Below are positions 23,255-37,620 of a stretch of DNA of 64,000 nt, piece after piece (the first letter of the stretch is position 1; each line of letters begins with the position of its first letter). Both the position numbers and the translations under genes were made by a program. The notes under the pieces were generated by a model. It saw only the letters and a list, made by a program, of their open reading frames with translations, had not been told where the DNA came from and ran no database searches. The DNA is taken from positions 261,501 to 325,500 of the forward strand of contig JAWDGP010001382.1 in assembly GCA_033675545.1 (NCBI GenBank), written 5' to 3'. This DNA comes from Elysia crispata. Taxonomy: Eukaryota; Mollusca; Gastropoda; Plakobranchidae.

Positions 23255-23772
23255 GCACAAACGAACTTCATGCATAGAAATCAAAGGCCAATTTACAAAC
23301 TCTACATTGATGGAATGATCCAGATGAAGTTACCAGAAATCTGGTGTGATTGAGTTGGATCTGTGAGTAAAATTCTCAGCCACAATTGTAGATTCATGAC
23401 TGGTTTTCAGAATATTTTCAAAGACCCATACAGAATGCTAGACGAGAACGATATCAGTTTCGTGTTGAGGTTTTGCAGACCATCCTAATTCAGGTATATT
23501 ATATTATTTAATCAACTTCCTAATTAATTTTAACATTGATCAGTCTGTGACATGATCATCAATATTTTAAGTAACTAGTTTTCTTTGGAGCATGTGAATG
23601 AAATGCCAACCCATATCATGCCTTTCCTCATTTTTAGGCTGGACGAATAACAATTACTGATGAAATCTTTGTAAACTTATTTGAAGCGAATTTTTTCAAC
23701 AGCTGATCAGGAAAAGCTAAATTTTATTCCATCCACAAAGTAATGCAAGAAGGGGGCATTAAAGTAGTGTAA
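23255..23772 (+). pseudogene. Two unrecognised exon-like segments with in-frame stops
   Basis: 23255-23493 follows an AATTTTAG acceptor and ends at CAG|GTATAT. One frame reads RNQRPIYKLYIDGMIQMKL, EIWCD, TGA (23351), then VGSVSKILSHNCRFMTGFQ and NIFKDPYRMLDENDIS to a TAA at 23486. 23638-23772 follows CTCATTTTTAG and reads AGRITITDEIFVNLFEANFF, TGA (23704), then SGKAKFYSIHKVMQEGGI to a TAA. Both look protein-coding in composition over about 125 codons, and both are interrupted by a TGA. I do not recognise the protein. Best read as remains of a host gene or of an uncharacterised element. Confidence 0.35.
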
Positions 23773-23999
23773 GCTCTTACACTCTTAGACTCCAACAAGA
23801 ACTACATGTGAAGTAATAATAATTGAAGCTTATATCAGTAAGCTTGCCTCGTTCCAAAGGTTCACTTGATCTATATACGCATTTAAAAAGAAATAAGAAG
23901 GTCTCCAAAAATACTTATGTTTATATCCAGAAACCCCTGAATGACAGGGATTCTTTTAGTTAAAGAAAAGCAAAATGAAATAAATTTATTAAAAAAAAA

Positions 24000-24150
24000 A
24001 AAGGGGGGGGGGGGGGTGATGGGTTTCAGCCCTGAGCCTCCGCCATATGGGCACTCTCAGGATCACCTACTCCTAAGGCTCTACATTCACGAAGTACCCT
24101 GGTCGCCAGTACCTTTGAGGAGGTTGTGGTTATCACACAAAGTGGTGGCC
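24000..24150 (-). repeat. Dispersed 0.33-kb repeat, copy 3 (truncated)
   Basis: Starts in an A run and a 16-bp G run, then TGATGGGTTTCAGCCCTGAG, CTGGTCGCCAGTACCTTTGA and GAGGTTGTGGTTATCACACA, and stops abruptly. Same family as 15196-15530 and 19683-19965. Confidence 0.7.
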
Positions 24151-24164
24151 TTTATTTTCACGTA

Positions 24165-24645
24165 GTCTATTTTTAGTGTGCATATCCATAACATGTACCT
24201 AATTAATTTAAATTTGTGCATGCCGGAAACTGTTAAGTTTGACTAGAAAGGGAAGAAATTTGGTTTTGTCACATATACTCATGATATCTTCATGACAAAT
24301 TGGGCTATTCTTTTAGATTTTTCAACTATTTAACGCTGCTTTTATTTTCCTAAAGACAAGTTCCGTAGCATTATTGTGTTAACTTCAATGAACTTGTTTG
24401 CAACATGAACGAATTACTGAGTACAAGTCAACAGAAATACAATGTATAAAGAAAGAGTTATAGAAAATGTATAGTTACCTACTCGCTATCGTTTTTTTTT
24501 CAACTTTGCACAGGGCAAACATAATTGAATCTTAATGACAGCTCCCTGTTTTGACATTAAGTTGTCATTTTCAGATTCTTTGGTCCAAACATTCTTCCAA
24601 CCATACTGGGGAAGTTTTATGTCTTTTATAAAGCCTCAGACATTT
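24165..24645 (+). repeat. Direct segmental duplication, copy 2
   Basis: Partner of 20040-20525, in the same order relative to the dispersed repeat. The two copies differ by several indels of tens of bases. Confidence 0.7.
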
Positions 24646-24669
24646 TTCTTGGTATCAAAAGAAACTGAA

Positions 24670-24673
<4 letters not shown>

Positions 24674-24744
<71 letters not shown>

Positions 24745-24802
24745 TGTGTCTCTGTGTCTCTCTGTCTCTCTGTCTCTATATATATGTATATATATATATA
24801 TA

Positions 24803-24850
<48 letters not shown>
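24674..24850. repeat. (CT)n(TGTC)(TA)n(CT)n compound microsatellite
   Basis: Two CT arrays (24674-24755, 24806-24850) flank TGTCTCTC units and a 25-bp TA run. The two arrays have the same orientation. Confidence 0.95.
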
Positions 24851-24852
<2 letters not shown>

Positions 24853-24877
24853 ACTCTCTCTTTTCCTCACCGCTGTC

Positions 24878-25430
24878 AAATGATGGACGCAATAACACTG
24901 AAATTGCACCAAGAATACTGTAATCAAACAAGAATTTCTAGAGAATGAAATCGGTACTAACAAATAAATACATATCCATCCACACAAGAAGATAAGCCCT
25001 GGAGTGCTATAATGAACCCATACTGATATGTATATGTGAGGCCTGGACAATTTCAAAACAGCTGCAAAAGATACTGGAAGCAACAAAAACGTGGTTCCTA
25101 CGGAGAATGCTACGAATTTCTTAGATTGCAAGGATCAAACGAAACAGTGTTACGAGAAGCTGAGACAACAAGATCACTCATAAACAGAATACGTAAACAA
25201 GAGGCAACCCTTTTTGGCCATGTGATGAAGAGAGAGAAACTAGAACATCTTGTGCCAACTGAAATAATGGAAGAAAACGCATCAGGGGAAAACAGCGAGA
25301 AAAGATGTTAGGTGGACTAACAAAGTGGCTCAATGTAGGACGAATGACAAATCCCTAAAAGCGGCAGGGGATAGAGATGCATGGAATACATGATTGCATA
25401 CGCATAAGCAATGATGGATCGATTTGAAAA
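24878..25430 (+). mobile_element. LINE remnant (second family), C-terminal part of ORF2
   Basis: The plus strand carries CEAWTISKQLQK-like (25046-25080), FLRRMLRIS-like, SNETVLREAETTRSLINRI, RKQEATLFGHVMKREKLEHL, SGE-EKM, GLTKWLNVGR and RDAW-like motifs over several frames. These are the same C-terminal motifs as in the minus-strand copy at 6592-7835. The reverse transcriptase core is absent (5'-truncated) and several frames are shifted. The junction with the microsatellite at 24850-24878 is near the truncation point. Confidence 0.75.
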
Positions 25431-27915
<2,485 letters not shown>

Positions 27916-28085
27916 CATAATTAGAATTGACAAAGAAAAACACAGCAGGAGGAAAAAAACAAAGAGAAAAATGTTGAACGCACTAACAAAGTAGCTAAAT
28001 GTACTAATAGGGAAAAGATATCAAGATGCATGGAAAGTCATGATTGCCTACGTTAAAGAGCATGGCACCTGATTGATTGAAACGA
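27916..28085 (+). mobile_element. LINE remnant (second family), 3' terminus
   Basis: Last 170 bp of the same family as 6592-7835: GKKQREKMLNALTK, then YQDAWKVMIAYVKEHGT, stop and TGATTGATTGA tail. The matching 3' tail shows that this is the element's true end and that the copy is strongly 5'-truncated, as usual for LINEs. Confidence 0.75.
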
Positions 28086-28211
28086 AAGAAAGTTAATTCT
28101 TTATAATGAACTAAATATCTTTAATATCTTAATTCTTTGTATCACCCACAGTATTGATTGCAATCACAATTCATCAAGTTACAAAGAATAAATCCCATAC
28201 TGTGACACACA

Positions 28212-31200
28212 ATGGATGTCCCCTCAGAGTATAGAGCAACAAAACGTAAGTTTTATATGGAAATTAGAAATATGAATTTTTCAGAGACAGTCGCTTTAAA
28301 TCAGCAGGTATTTCATGATTAACAAGGTAGTTTTTTATTGTTGTATCATAATTAAAGGACTAGTGTTCAAGACAATCATGTTTGCAACTTTTCGTTTTTT
28401 TTTTAAATGTTGAAAATATTCTTGCATTTTTTTCAGCTTTATGTGAATTATAAAGACAATTTGACATGATTCATTCATTATGCCCCAAAAGGAAAAGGAT
28501 GTAGATAAAGCATTATCATTAATTATCAGTAACTTCAAGTTCAAACATCTTTTGTTAGTGGATGAAAGTATTATGCTGAGCAATTGCTTATTTTCTTTTC
28601 CATATTGAATATTTTCTACTTAAAACAGAAGTTAGTATAAAGTTTTGTCATTGTATTTATGGGTGTCAATCTTATGATTATCTTTAGATTTATCATTCAT
28701 AGTTTTCTTTTATTTTCTACTTAATAGTTACACTTGCCTCATATTTTACACAATTTTAATAGTATACTAAGTGTCCTGGTTCATGACAAACCACTCCTTT
28801 GTAAAATAGTATTAGTAGTTTTTAATTTTTTTCTCTTCCTTTGAATTTTATGGAGACAAATTATTCTTTATTGCACTTCAATTTCTCATAGTTATTGATC
28901 ACAGATTATCATTTATCTTCTAACTCTTCCAGCAAGCCAAAAAAGGCGACCAAAAGGTAACAAGGGAGGCCAACCTGCACCACAAATGGCTCCTCCACAG
29001 CAGGCTTACTACAATGATTTTAACATGCAAAACCAGCAACAACAAAATTATATGCAAAACTTCGGACAGCCTGATATGTTTTTCAGTGGTAAGTGAATTT
29101 TAAATGGAAAGCGTTTATGATTCAAAGAGGAATTTTTGTTTGTATTTGAATTGAAGCAAAATAATACTGATAAGTGAAATAAATTCGTTCAATAAAAAAA
29201 TAGATTCTCATTCTTTCATACCTTAAAACCTTATCTGTGCTTTTCCCAAAATATAATCTGTCAATAGAGACAATTTTAAGTATTACTTCAGCCTCTATTT
29301 ATAGTTTCAGACTATAAGATTAGAGGTCTGAAATTGGTCGTTTGAGCTTGGTTCTTGACCTTTTAAGGGCATGGTACTCACTGAGCATGAAAAATATTTA
29401 GACATTTTTAAAGGGTAAAAATAGGAGTAAATTCAAGACATATTTGGTTCCATGAGACTATCAAGTAAGATGCTTTTATCCAATTTAGTCACACTGACTA
29501 TAAAAGAAAATAAAGAAAAAGCCCTCTCCTCCTCCAGCTTTTGGTGTCACCTTTTTTTTTCAATTGCAGAAAAATATTGATCAATTTATTTTTTAAAATT
29601 ATATATGAAAACCTGTTCTACAAAAAAAAATATGTGAATAACTAAAGATTTTTTGTGGCTATAGTTAGGAAAATCATTGCTTCTCTCAAACTTAACACTT
29701 CTGAGAGGATGAAGCTTGCATGTTTCAATATGAAAGTCTCATCATAATTTAATTGTAAGATTAAGCAAAATAATTACACTGCTTCCACCCCTTTGATATG
29801 GCAAAAAAGGTAAATATGTTTTCATTGGTTTTGAACATCATCCAAACCAAAGTTTTCTTTCCAATAAATGTTTTAGCTTATCTTATCTAATGTAAGAAGC
29901 GGAAAACACTTAAGATAAATGATTCTTTTTTAAAATTTTCAGGATACAACACAGGTGGTCCGGGTGCTCCTGGACCAGAGCAGCAGTTTGCACAACAGTA
30001 CCTGAATAATCCCATGGCTAGTATGGCCATGCAATATGGTTCTTCATTAGCTGGACAGGGAAAGGATATTGTTGATAAAAATGTAACTAGCAACAATATT
30101 GTTCAATTCTTCTTTTGTCTTTTTGTGTTTTTAATACATATGTGATAGATTTTTTTAAAGATGTTTTGTTTCATTGCTTAGTCTCAATGTTCTTCGTTTG
30201 TTTGTTTTTTTTTTTTGATTGACACGTTTATCTTTAAATGGGCAACCATCAATTGAAATGTAGGTAGCTCCTGTTAGAAGATGAAAGAGAGATTTTTTTT
30301 CTCCTTAACTTATTTAAAGTTCTTACTTGATTATGGTATTGAAAACTTTTGAGAGTGAGATGAAAATTTTTTTTTTCTTTTTTCAGATCGAAAAAGTCAT
30401 GTCTTCATCCAAAGTCAAATATTATTTTGCAGTTGACACGGCCTATGTTGGAAAAAAGTTAGGGCTTCTCTTTTTTCCATTTACACATTCAGTAAGTGTC
30501 TTTCTCCCCTTCAATCATTTTTTTTAATCTCTTTTTTGTTGTTTTTCTATCACTAAGAATTGCCCTATAGAAATTTGAATAGTTTTTTAACAGGATCTTT
30601 TGTCGTGATATTAAAATTTAGTTTCCATGGTTCTTTTTGAGTGGAAAGTAAATTCAGCTTTCATGGTTTTATGCGTAACTCAACCTCAAGCTCTATGTTG
30701 ACCCTATTTTATTTTGTGAAAATCAAGGGTGAGAATTTGTTATAAATTTTGAAAGGTAGCTGATATATCTTGCCCTTGTACCAGACTCAAATTTGTATCA
30801 GTAATTTTAAACTTGCTTTTCGTATCTATATTAGTTTTTGTGGAAAAGTGAAAAAAAATTCTATAAGTAAAAGACTTTTTTTGTCTTTGAACAGTATGGA
30901 TCTTAGCCTAGACCATCATACTGACACCTAAGTTGGGGCCTGTGTTAGTTTATCTACAGTGTTTGATCATAGTGTAGACTGGGCATGCAAAAACATAACT
31001 TAACCATTGTGCCGGCCCATAGGTGTTTGTTGCCCTCTGTTCTTCAGACTGGTTGATGTGCTGATCAAGTGAGATCTTATTGATCTATAGATTTTGCTGA
31101 AATGTCTCTAAAAAATAATACAAGATGAGGTGCTTAGTGCTCAGTTTTTTGCAAGAAATACTCTGAGAAGTGAACCTGTGATATCTCAATTCAACCAGTG

Positions 31201-34200
31201 GTTTTGCAGAAAACAAACCCCCCTTTTTTATAGTATTTGTATAGGCAAAAGTTTAGAAAAGTTCATGATTTTTTGGGTGAAACAATCAGTATCATTTTAT
31301 TTTAACTTCAACTAACCTTTAAAGACAAGTTTTTTTCTCTTTTGACTTATTTTGACTTATTTGGTAAGCACTTGACCTATCTTTAGCCTATACCATATGC
31401 AGACAAGTTATCAAGCGCTGACAGGAGACATACATTATGGGTTCTCTTTGTGCAATCCATCTCTCCCTGGCTGTAGAGCTAGGCCTTGAAAAATCAGTAT
31501 TCTTATTTAGACATACTTTTGCGTGCTGTTTAGTATAAAATCTTGAGGAAGAACGCACTTGATTGGAAATCAACAGGCCTAGCATCAGAATCTGGTTTCT
31601 CACTAGGTATTATATTGGAAGACAAAGAACTAAAATTTGATATCAGTGGTTGTCAAAACAATCTACAATCCCCATACTCAAATGGAAAATTGAATTAATG
31701 GAGGAGGTGGAAAATAAATGTAAGCAATAGACAAATATAGCATGTAATTTTGGGTCTCAAAAGAACACAGTCTCGATAATAATGAAGAGCAAAGATCAAT
31801 ACCAAAACAGGTTTTATTCTGGTAGGCTGCAATAGAATAAAGAAAGAAAAATCAAAGGGAAGAAAAAGGTTGAAAAAAATGAACAACAAAAAAATGGAAA
31901 CAACAAAGAAAAATTTTACTACTAATGGCATTGTATTCAAGATCAATTTTTTTTATGAGGGAAATAATACTGGTTACTTATATCAATTTTTCACACAAGT
32001 CAATCTTTTAAGCTATGTCTCTTAACGATTGAGTTGAACAGTGTTTACTGCTGTAATCATTTCTTCACAGGATTGGTCAATTCGATATAATCAAGATGAA
32101 CCTATAGCACCAAGATACGAAATCAATGCACCAGATTTGTACATACCATGTAAGTGCAGTGATATCATAAGTTGATTGAGGAATAGTTATAAGTTTCACT
32201 CAAACATAAACATTACATCAAACAGCTGCTTTAAATGAATTAATTGTAGGTGGAAAAGGTTAATGAAACATTGGAAAGAAGCATTTAATTTCATTTGATG
32301 TTGAACGATTTAATATAGCAAATTTTGATTGTGCTGCAATGAAAAGATGCACCATTATATCCTGTTAAGCAGTAAATTCATATGAGTTTTTAAAGAAACA
32401 ATTTAAAAAAAAAAGGAAATAATTATGATTATATGTTTGCATGTTGAGAGTATTTCAAAGAGTAAAAAAAAACTTTAGCAGTCTCTGTTCATATGTCTTA
32501 GATTTTAGGAATCATGCTTATATTGTATTTGAAAGTTTTATATTTAGAGGCATATTTTAACTTTTCAGCTATGGCTTTTGTAACATATTTGCTTGTGGCT
32601 GGAATGGTGCTTGGCACACAAGATAGGTAAAATTGTTCCTGAATGTTAGATACACTAAAGATGATAAAACTATTACCCTTTTTTTTTTAGTTAGGAATGA
32701 TTGGTAAAATTCTATTTGTCCTGTAGTTTTTAAAAGCATTTTACTTGCACCATGTCAATTTCTTAATATTGAGTAATCACTTGTAAAGAACTGGTAAAGA
32801 ATTCTTCAGCACTTTGATACAAATATATATCTTTCCACCTTTTGTCTTTTGCACAACACGTTGGGCTGTCTTTTGTAAAGTGAGGTCTTCATAACTGAAA
32901 TCTGCTCTGACCAAAGTCAGAAATTTTGTGTCCCGTACAACAATCAAATTATTGATCCTAATGATACTCTTATTAAAAATTTGTATCTGCCACAGATCAA
33001 TATGTTTATCATAGAAATAATAGATTTTACATAAAACTAAGTGTAGTACTTGTTTAAATTAGATTCGAGCTGCTGATTAAACTCACCATTTTCTTTATTT
33101 TGTTTTTATAGCCATACAAAAACACTTTTTAAAACTGAGTTTCTGAAACTCCTGCCTTATATATTTGATTCATTCATATCACTAACTCTCTCTCCCCCTC
33201 ATAATAATAATCTTTATTTGCTTCTTCAAATTGGAAGGAGTATAAGTAGCAAAGATGGAACCTTGATATAGCCAATGTCGTCACAAATAGCCGGTGAATG
33301 GGTGATTATGGTACCCTTCATGAGGCTGACTTCATGCTCATCTGCTAAAGTAATGTTTTCTTCTTTTTTAAGCAAATTAATCAGAATGGCGTATCAAATG
33401 TGTTGTTTGTTTCAAAATGCAAGTTATCATAAGTATGTACAATGCTTTTTTTTTTATTCAAATTAAAGTCAAGTGTTTCTCTTTGAATTAAAACAATTTT
33501 TTTTTATTCTTTTAGATTCACACCAGAGCAATTGGGCACTCAAGCTAGTTCAGCTTTGGTGTGGTTGATCATGGAGATGCTTGCTTTCTCACTTAGTCTT
33601 TATGTGATGAACCTCAAGTCTGGCATCAAATACTTGGATATTATAGCATACTGTGGGTACAAGTTTGTGGGGTGAGTGATTGTGCGTTTCAAGAGTGCAT
33701 CAAATGTTTTGAAAAACAAGACATTGAGAATTTGTTAATTTCTCTTGTTGATTATGTTAAGGATGTAAATTGATATTGGTATTTGAGCCAATATAGATCT
33801 GCACACCTGTTCTGGAATAAGTAAATATTAAAACATGTGTAGCTTTAAAAGAATCAACTGTGTTTTTCTTAGTATAGTTAGTCCCTATTACAAAAGATGA
33901 GTAATTAATATACTCCCTTTGTTTTTTTGTTGTTTTTTTTTTGTGTGTGTGTGTTTGTTTTTTTTTTGTTGTTTTTTTGAAGTCTTTTTCATAGATATTG
34001 CTTGAGGAGATGAAGTTTAGATACATGTTATGTTAGTTTTTCAATGTCATTTTTTTTCTAGTGATAGGCAGTTTTCACCATCTAAAATATACAAAATATG
34101 TTTTTGCTTTTATTAGAATGACTGTGAGCTTACTGGCTGGTGTGATGTCTTCCAGCACTGTGTATTACTTTGTATTGTTGTGGTTCTGCCTAGCCCTGGT

Positions 34201-34599
34201 ATTCTTCTTGGTAAGTTTTTAGGGTCTGGAGCATATATAAAGCCATACTTTTTTAGCTTGAGGAAAAAAAAATTGTAGAGAATTCGTATTATTTGAGAAA
34301 ATTGTAATTATTTGTTTTTGTGCTAAGTTCATGACCAAAAGGAATGGAAATAACATAGGTTTTTTTTTTTTTCTGTTAACAGTAAATGTAGGCTACATTC
34401 TGTATTACATTATGTACTTTTTTTTATTTTCATTCAGATGCGCACACTGAGGGTCCAAATTGTCCCACAGTCAGAGGTAGAAGATGGCCACACAAGAGGC
34501 ACCAAGCGGAGTCTTTACTTTATCTTGTCTGTCTCACTAGTCCAGCCACTCCTTATGTGGTGGCTTTCCAGCTCTATTATGATTTACAAAAGGCTTTGA
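28212..34599 (+). CDS. YIF1: YIF1-type protein (YIP1-interacting factor, YIF1A/B orthologue), nine exons
   Basis: CDS exons: 28212-28245, 28933-29088, 29943-30082, 30387-30491, 32071-32149, 32569-32626, 33516-33671, 34117-34210, 34438-34599. Total 984 nt, 327 aa; all junctions are GT-AG and in phase. Residues 1-110 are cytosolic and Pro/Gln/Asn-rich. The core then has [20 protein letters not shown] (about 122-141), [15 protein letters not shown] (about 157-171) and [20 protein letters not shown] across exons 6-7, all hallmarks of YIF1. About five membrane helices fill 172-327. The family pairs with YIP1 in the Golgi/ER-Golgi membrane and acts in COPII vesicle traffic and Rab handling. Length compares with 293-314 aa in vertebrates. 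Intron lengths are 227-1579 bp. The protein ends in MIYKRL. No lesion is seen; an additional 5' UTR exon is possible (acceptor-like CACCCACAG at 28143-28151). Confidence 0.96.
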
Positions 34600-34708
34600 G
34601 TGCTCTTTATGTATGATAGTCTTCACATGTGTAATCCAGGTTATCCTTGAGCTTTCATGCTATTGATTTATTGTAAGAATGATACAGTTGATTTACTAGG
34701 AACAGATA

Positions 34709-35158
34709 CAGTTGAGTCCAAATAAATCGAATCCGGATAGTTCGAATTCTTGGATATTTCGAAGTTGTTTAATTTGAACGAATGTTTCTTTTTTTAAGCT
34801 TTATTAAAAAATATTGGTAAGTCCAAATTTTGAAATAAGGATCCGGTTAATTTGAAGCGATGTTGGCGTTATTTCCAGGCTTGTAAAACAAAGTACATGT
34901 AGTGCTATGTTCCGCACGGCAAGTGATTGTGGTGTGTGTGTGTGCCCACCTACGTTACAGGCAAGAGTCTGCAATAAGGCTACAAGAGAGAACAGGGTTA
35001 GGCCCACCCCCATCTCCCTGCACACTTGTACAACACCCCTGATCTGTCATCCACATTTTTTTAAACTCTCTTTCTCTATGTATTCTGATAATTCCAATTT
35101 CGGATAATTCGAAGTCCTTTTTTGATTCGAATGACTTCGAAATTAGTGGACTCAACTG
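34709..35158. mobile_element. Pogo/Tigger-like MITE, 450 bp
   Basis: Perfect outer inverted repeat CAGTTGAGTCCA / TGGACTCAACTG, continued inward by TAATTCGAA-like motifs on both sides (AAATCGAATCCGG at the left; CCGATAATTCGAAG-type at the right), flanked by TA. No transposase is encoded, so it is non-autonomous. It begins 109 bp behind the YIF1 stop codon and its left repeat contains AATAAA (34721-34726). Confidence 0.85.
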
Positions 35159-35159
35159 T

Positions 35160-37380
35160 AAGTCTTGACAGTATGGTATTTGAAAACGTGAAACAATTCA
35201 CAATTTATCATGATGCTGTGTTGACCAAATACAAAAAAGTATGTTTTTAAAAGGTGTGTGATGTTGTGTATACAGTGAGCTTTCCTCTTTGTTGTATTTT
35301 ACCATTGTGAATCATCTGATTAACAGTCTTGAACATTGCAACACAGTTGAAGATTGCGAGAAAGCATTAAATTCCTTGGAACCATTGCACCATTCTGTCT
35401 CATAGCAAAAATTTTTTCTTGTACACTAAAATTGAAAGTTTAATAAACAACCATATGAATTTGTTTCAAGGTGATTGGTGTAGTGTTTGCTGGGTTTATG
35501 GGGCTTACCCCGTACATAATGGACATTGTTGGGGCCTTTAATCTAATATATATTTATATATATATGTACATTACAATGCAGACTGCTTGGGGGAAAAGCT
35601 TAATTATACATAGATTGCCAAGCAGATTCTTAAATAGCTTAAGAAGTATTATAAAGTAAAATTATGAGCATAAGCTGCATGGTCTTAGCATCAATTTGGA
35701 GTGTTTGTTTTTTGTGGAAGGAAACAGTTAATAAATTATGTTTGCATGTACCTATTTTTTTAGCATTAGAGCTTTACCGTCTTTGCTAGTCAGGATAAAT
35801 TCATGTATCTTATGGCAATGATGCCATTCTTTCATCAGAAAGGAAATTTTAAAATTAACTGGGGCATGACATTTCAATTACATGTTCAGCTTTTTACTGT
35901 GAAATTTCTTTTTAAATAAAAATGTTTTGTAAGTATTGCAAATAATAAGTTCCAAACATGTGCTGGTAAATTTCATGTTTGCTTTATTGTTGAATAAAGC
36001 ATTGTTGTTAACTGTACAGTTTAACTAATATAAGGGTAAATTGTGGTGTTTTCTGAGACTACACAATCAGCTTATGTACTTGATATGGCCATATGTAGAA
36101 AAAAATTAGCTTCAATAAATTAATAACAATCAATTTCTAGTGGAAATTAATAATGATCTGCTTCATATCAATTTCAATGTGCTAGTTTGCTGTTGCTGAG
36201 TTCAATATGAATTTAAATAAGACTGGAGGCTATAGTGTAAATGAGCTTAAAAGAATAAGAGCCTCTGTAAACTACATATGCATACTTCTAGGGCACTACA
36301 TGACATTGTACCTGTTGACTCGTCTTTTCATAGTTACTGGAAAAACAATCACTATGTTAAATTCAATACTATGAATGGCGCTTTCTGCTTTGCAACACAG
36401 ACTTTTTGACCTGATGTTTCAGTTAAACTCAATTCTCTCTCATGCAAAATCTCATTTGCAAGAGAGGCAAGAAAAATTTATGTGAATGTGATGTGTGATT
36501 ATATTTTAATGCATGCCAAAGTGTATCACCTTATTAATCATGTATAATGACTAATTATATATGCTAATGACAGATCTAAGATTCTAACAGTATGGCTTCG
36601 TTTTTATTTTTTTTCTTTCTTACAAATACAATACTGTTGAGTCCACGTAATCGTTTTTATTTCCTTTTTTCTCATGTCATTTTACTGTGATCTGTACAGT
36701 TTTATTCATTTTCAAAGTTAGTTTGAAAGACCTGGTCATTTAATTTCAATCATTGCTCCCTGTACAGCCAGATTCTATTGTGTGTTAGACAGTGTTGATA
36801 ATTTTCAAGGTTTTCTGGCTCATTAATTCAAATTCAATTAATTTTACAGAATATTTTGCTCTTAAAGTTATATAAAAATGCTTTTGTGAGATCAAATTCT
36901 TATTACTTTGATGTTGCTCTGAACACTGTCAACTTCTATTGTGTGTTCGACCTGCCTACCTACACACAGCCAGAAGGCCCAAGGCTAAGGAAAAGGGGGT
37001 ATGGGCAGTCTAGTACAAGTAGGACAGTTATGAATGGCTTCTGAACTGGGAAAGTAGAGAGGTGTTGTGTGCACACAGTAACTGAACCAATCACTGCTGG
37101 CATTGTAGGCTATACCTCAATGCTGAGACTTGGAATAGGTCTAATTTTAGCTATGTGGTAAATGAACATCACCAACAAGCATCTTAATTTCTTCTGATGC
37201 ACCAGGCAGAAGCTGACAAAAAAGTGTTCAAGCACTGAATTAAATTTAATTACCTTGATTTTCCCATGACTACATTTTTGAGGTTTTTCAAATCATAACT
37301 CAAGAATGTAATACATTCAAAACTTGCAAGATATAGGGCCTACATTGCAAAGGAAAGTAAAGTGCCCATACTTGATTTGA
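35160..37380. other. YIF1 3' flank / intergenic, no further gene seen
   Basis: AT-rich. A possible fragment of the same MITE family lies at 36633-36650 (CTGTTGAGTCCACGTAAT). No open frame resembles a protein. Confidence 0.45.
35442..35447 (+). promoter_or_regulatory. Candidate YIF1 polyadenylation signals
   Basis: AATAAA occurs here and at 34721 (inside the MITE), 35915 and 35993, all downstream of the YIF1 stop. The one at 35442 is the first outside the transposon. Which is used cannot be told from sequence. Confidence 0.45.
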
Positions 37381-37381
37381 G

Positions 37382-37620
37382 CGTACCAGTAGTAGGGTCC
37401 TGATTTTTCTTGGTATACGACATTATGAGGTAGTTTACCATTGCTTTTCTCTTCGCCTTTACTTTGGCCGAGTCTAAAGAGACCAAGCTACCCATTTAGT
37501 GCTGGGTGGACACAGGGGAGCTGAAAAACTTGGGGGCCCGGACTGTTGATTCGAAACTTGGGACCTATGGATTAGTAGTCAAGTGCCCTACCAACTTAAC
37601 CACTGTTGATCCCCCCTACA
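37382..37620 (-). mobile_element. tRNA-derived SINE
   Basis: On the minus strand the 5' part carries RNA polymerase III boxes: TGGTTAAGTTGG (A box, 37591-37602) and, about 35 nt later, GTTTCGAATCAAC (B box, 37545-37559, one base longer than the consensus). A tRNA-unrelated body follows, including CCACCCAGCACTAAATGGGT and TGGTAAACTACCTCATAATG. No open frame. The parent family is not recognised. Confidence 0.65.

Noticed and set aside
23351-23706. TGA codons in the two unassigned segments considered as selenocysteine
   Set aside because: No SECIS-like element identified, a TAA also interrupts the first segment, and the two splice phases do not agree.
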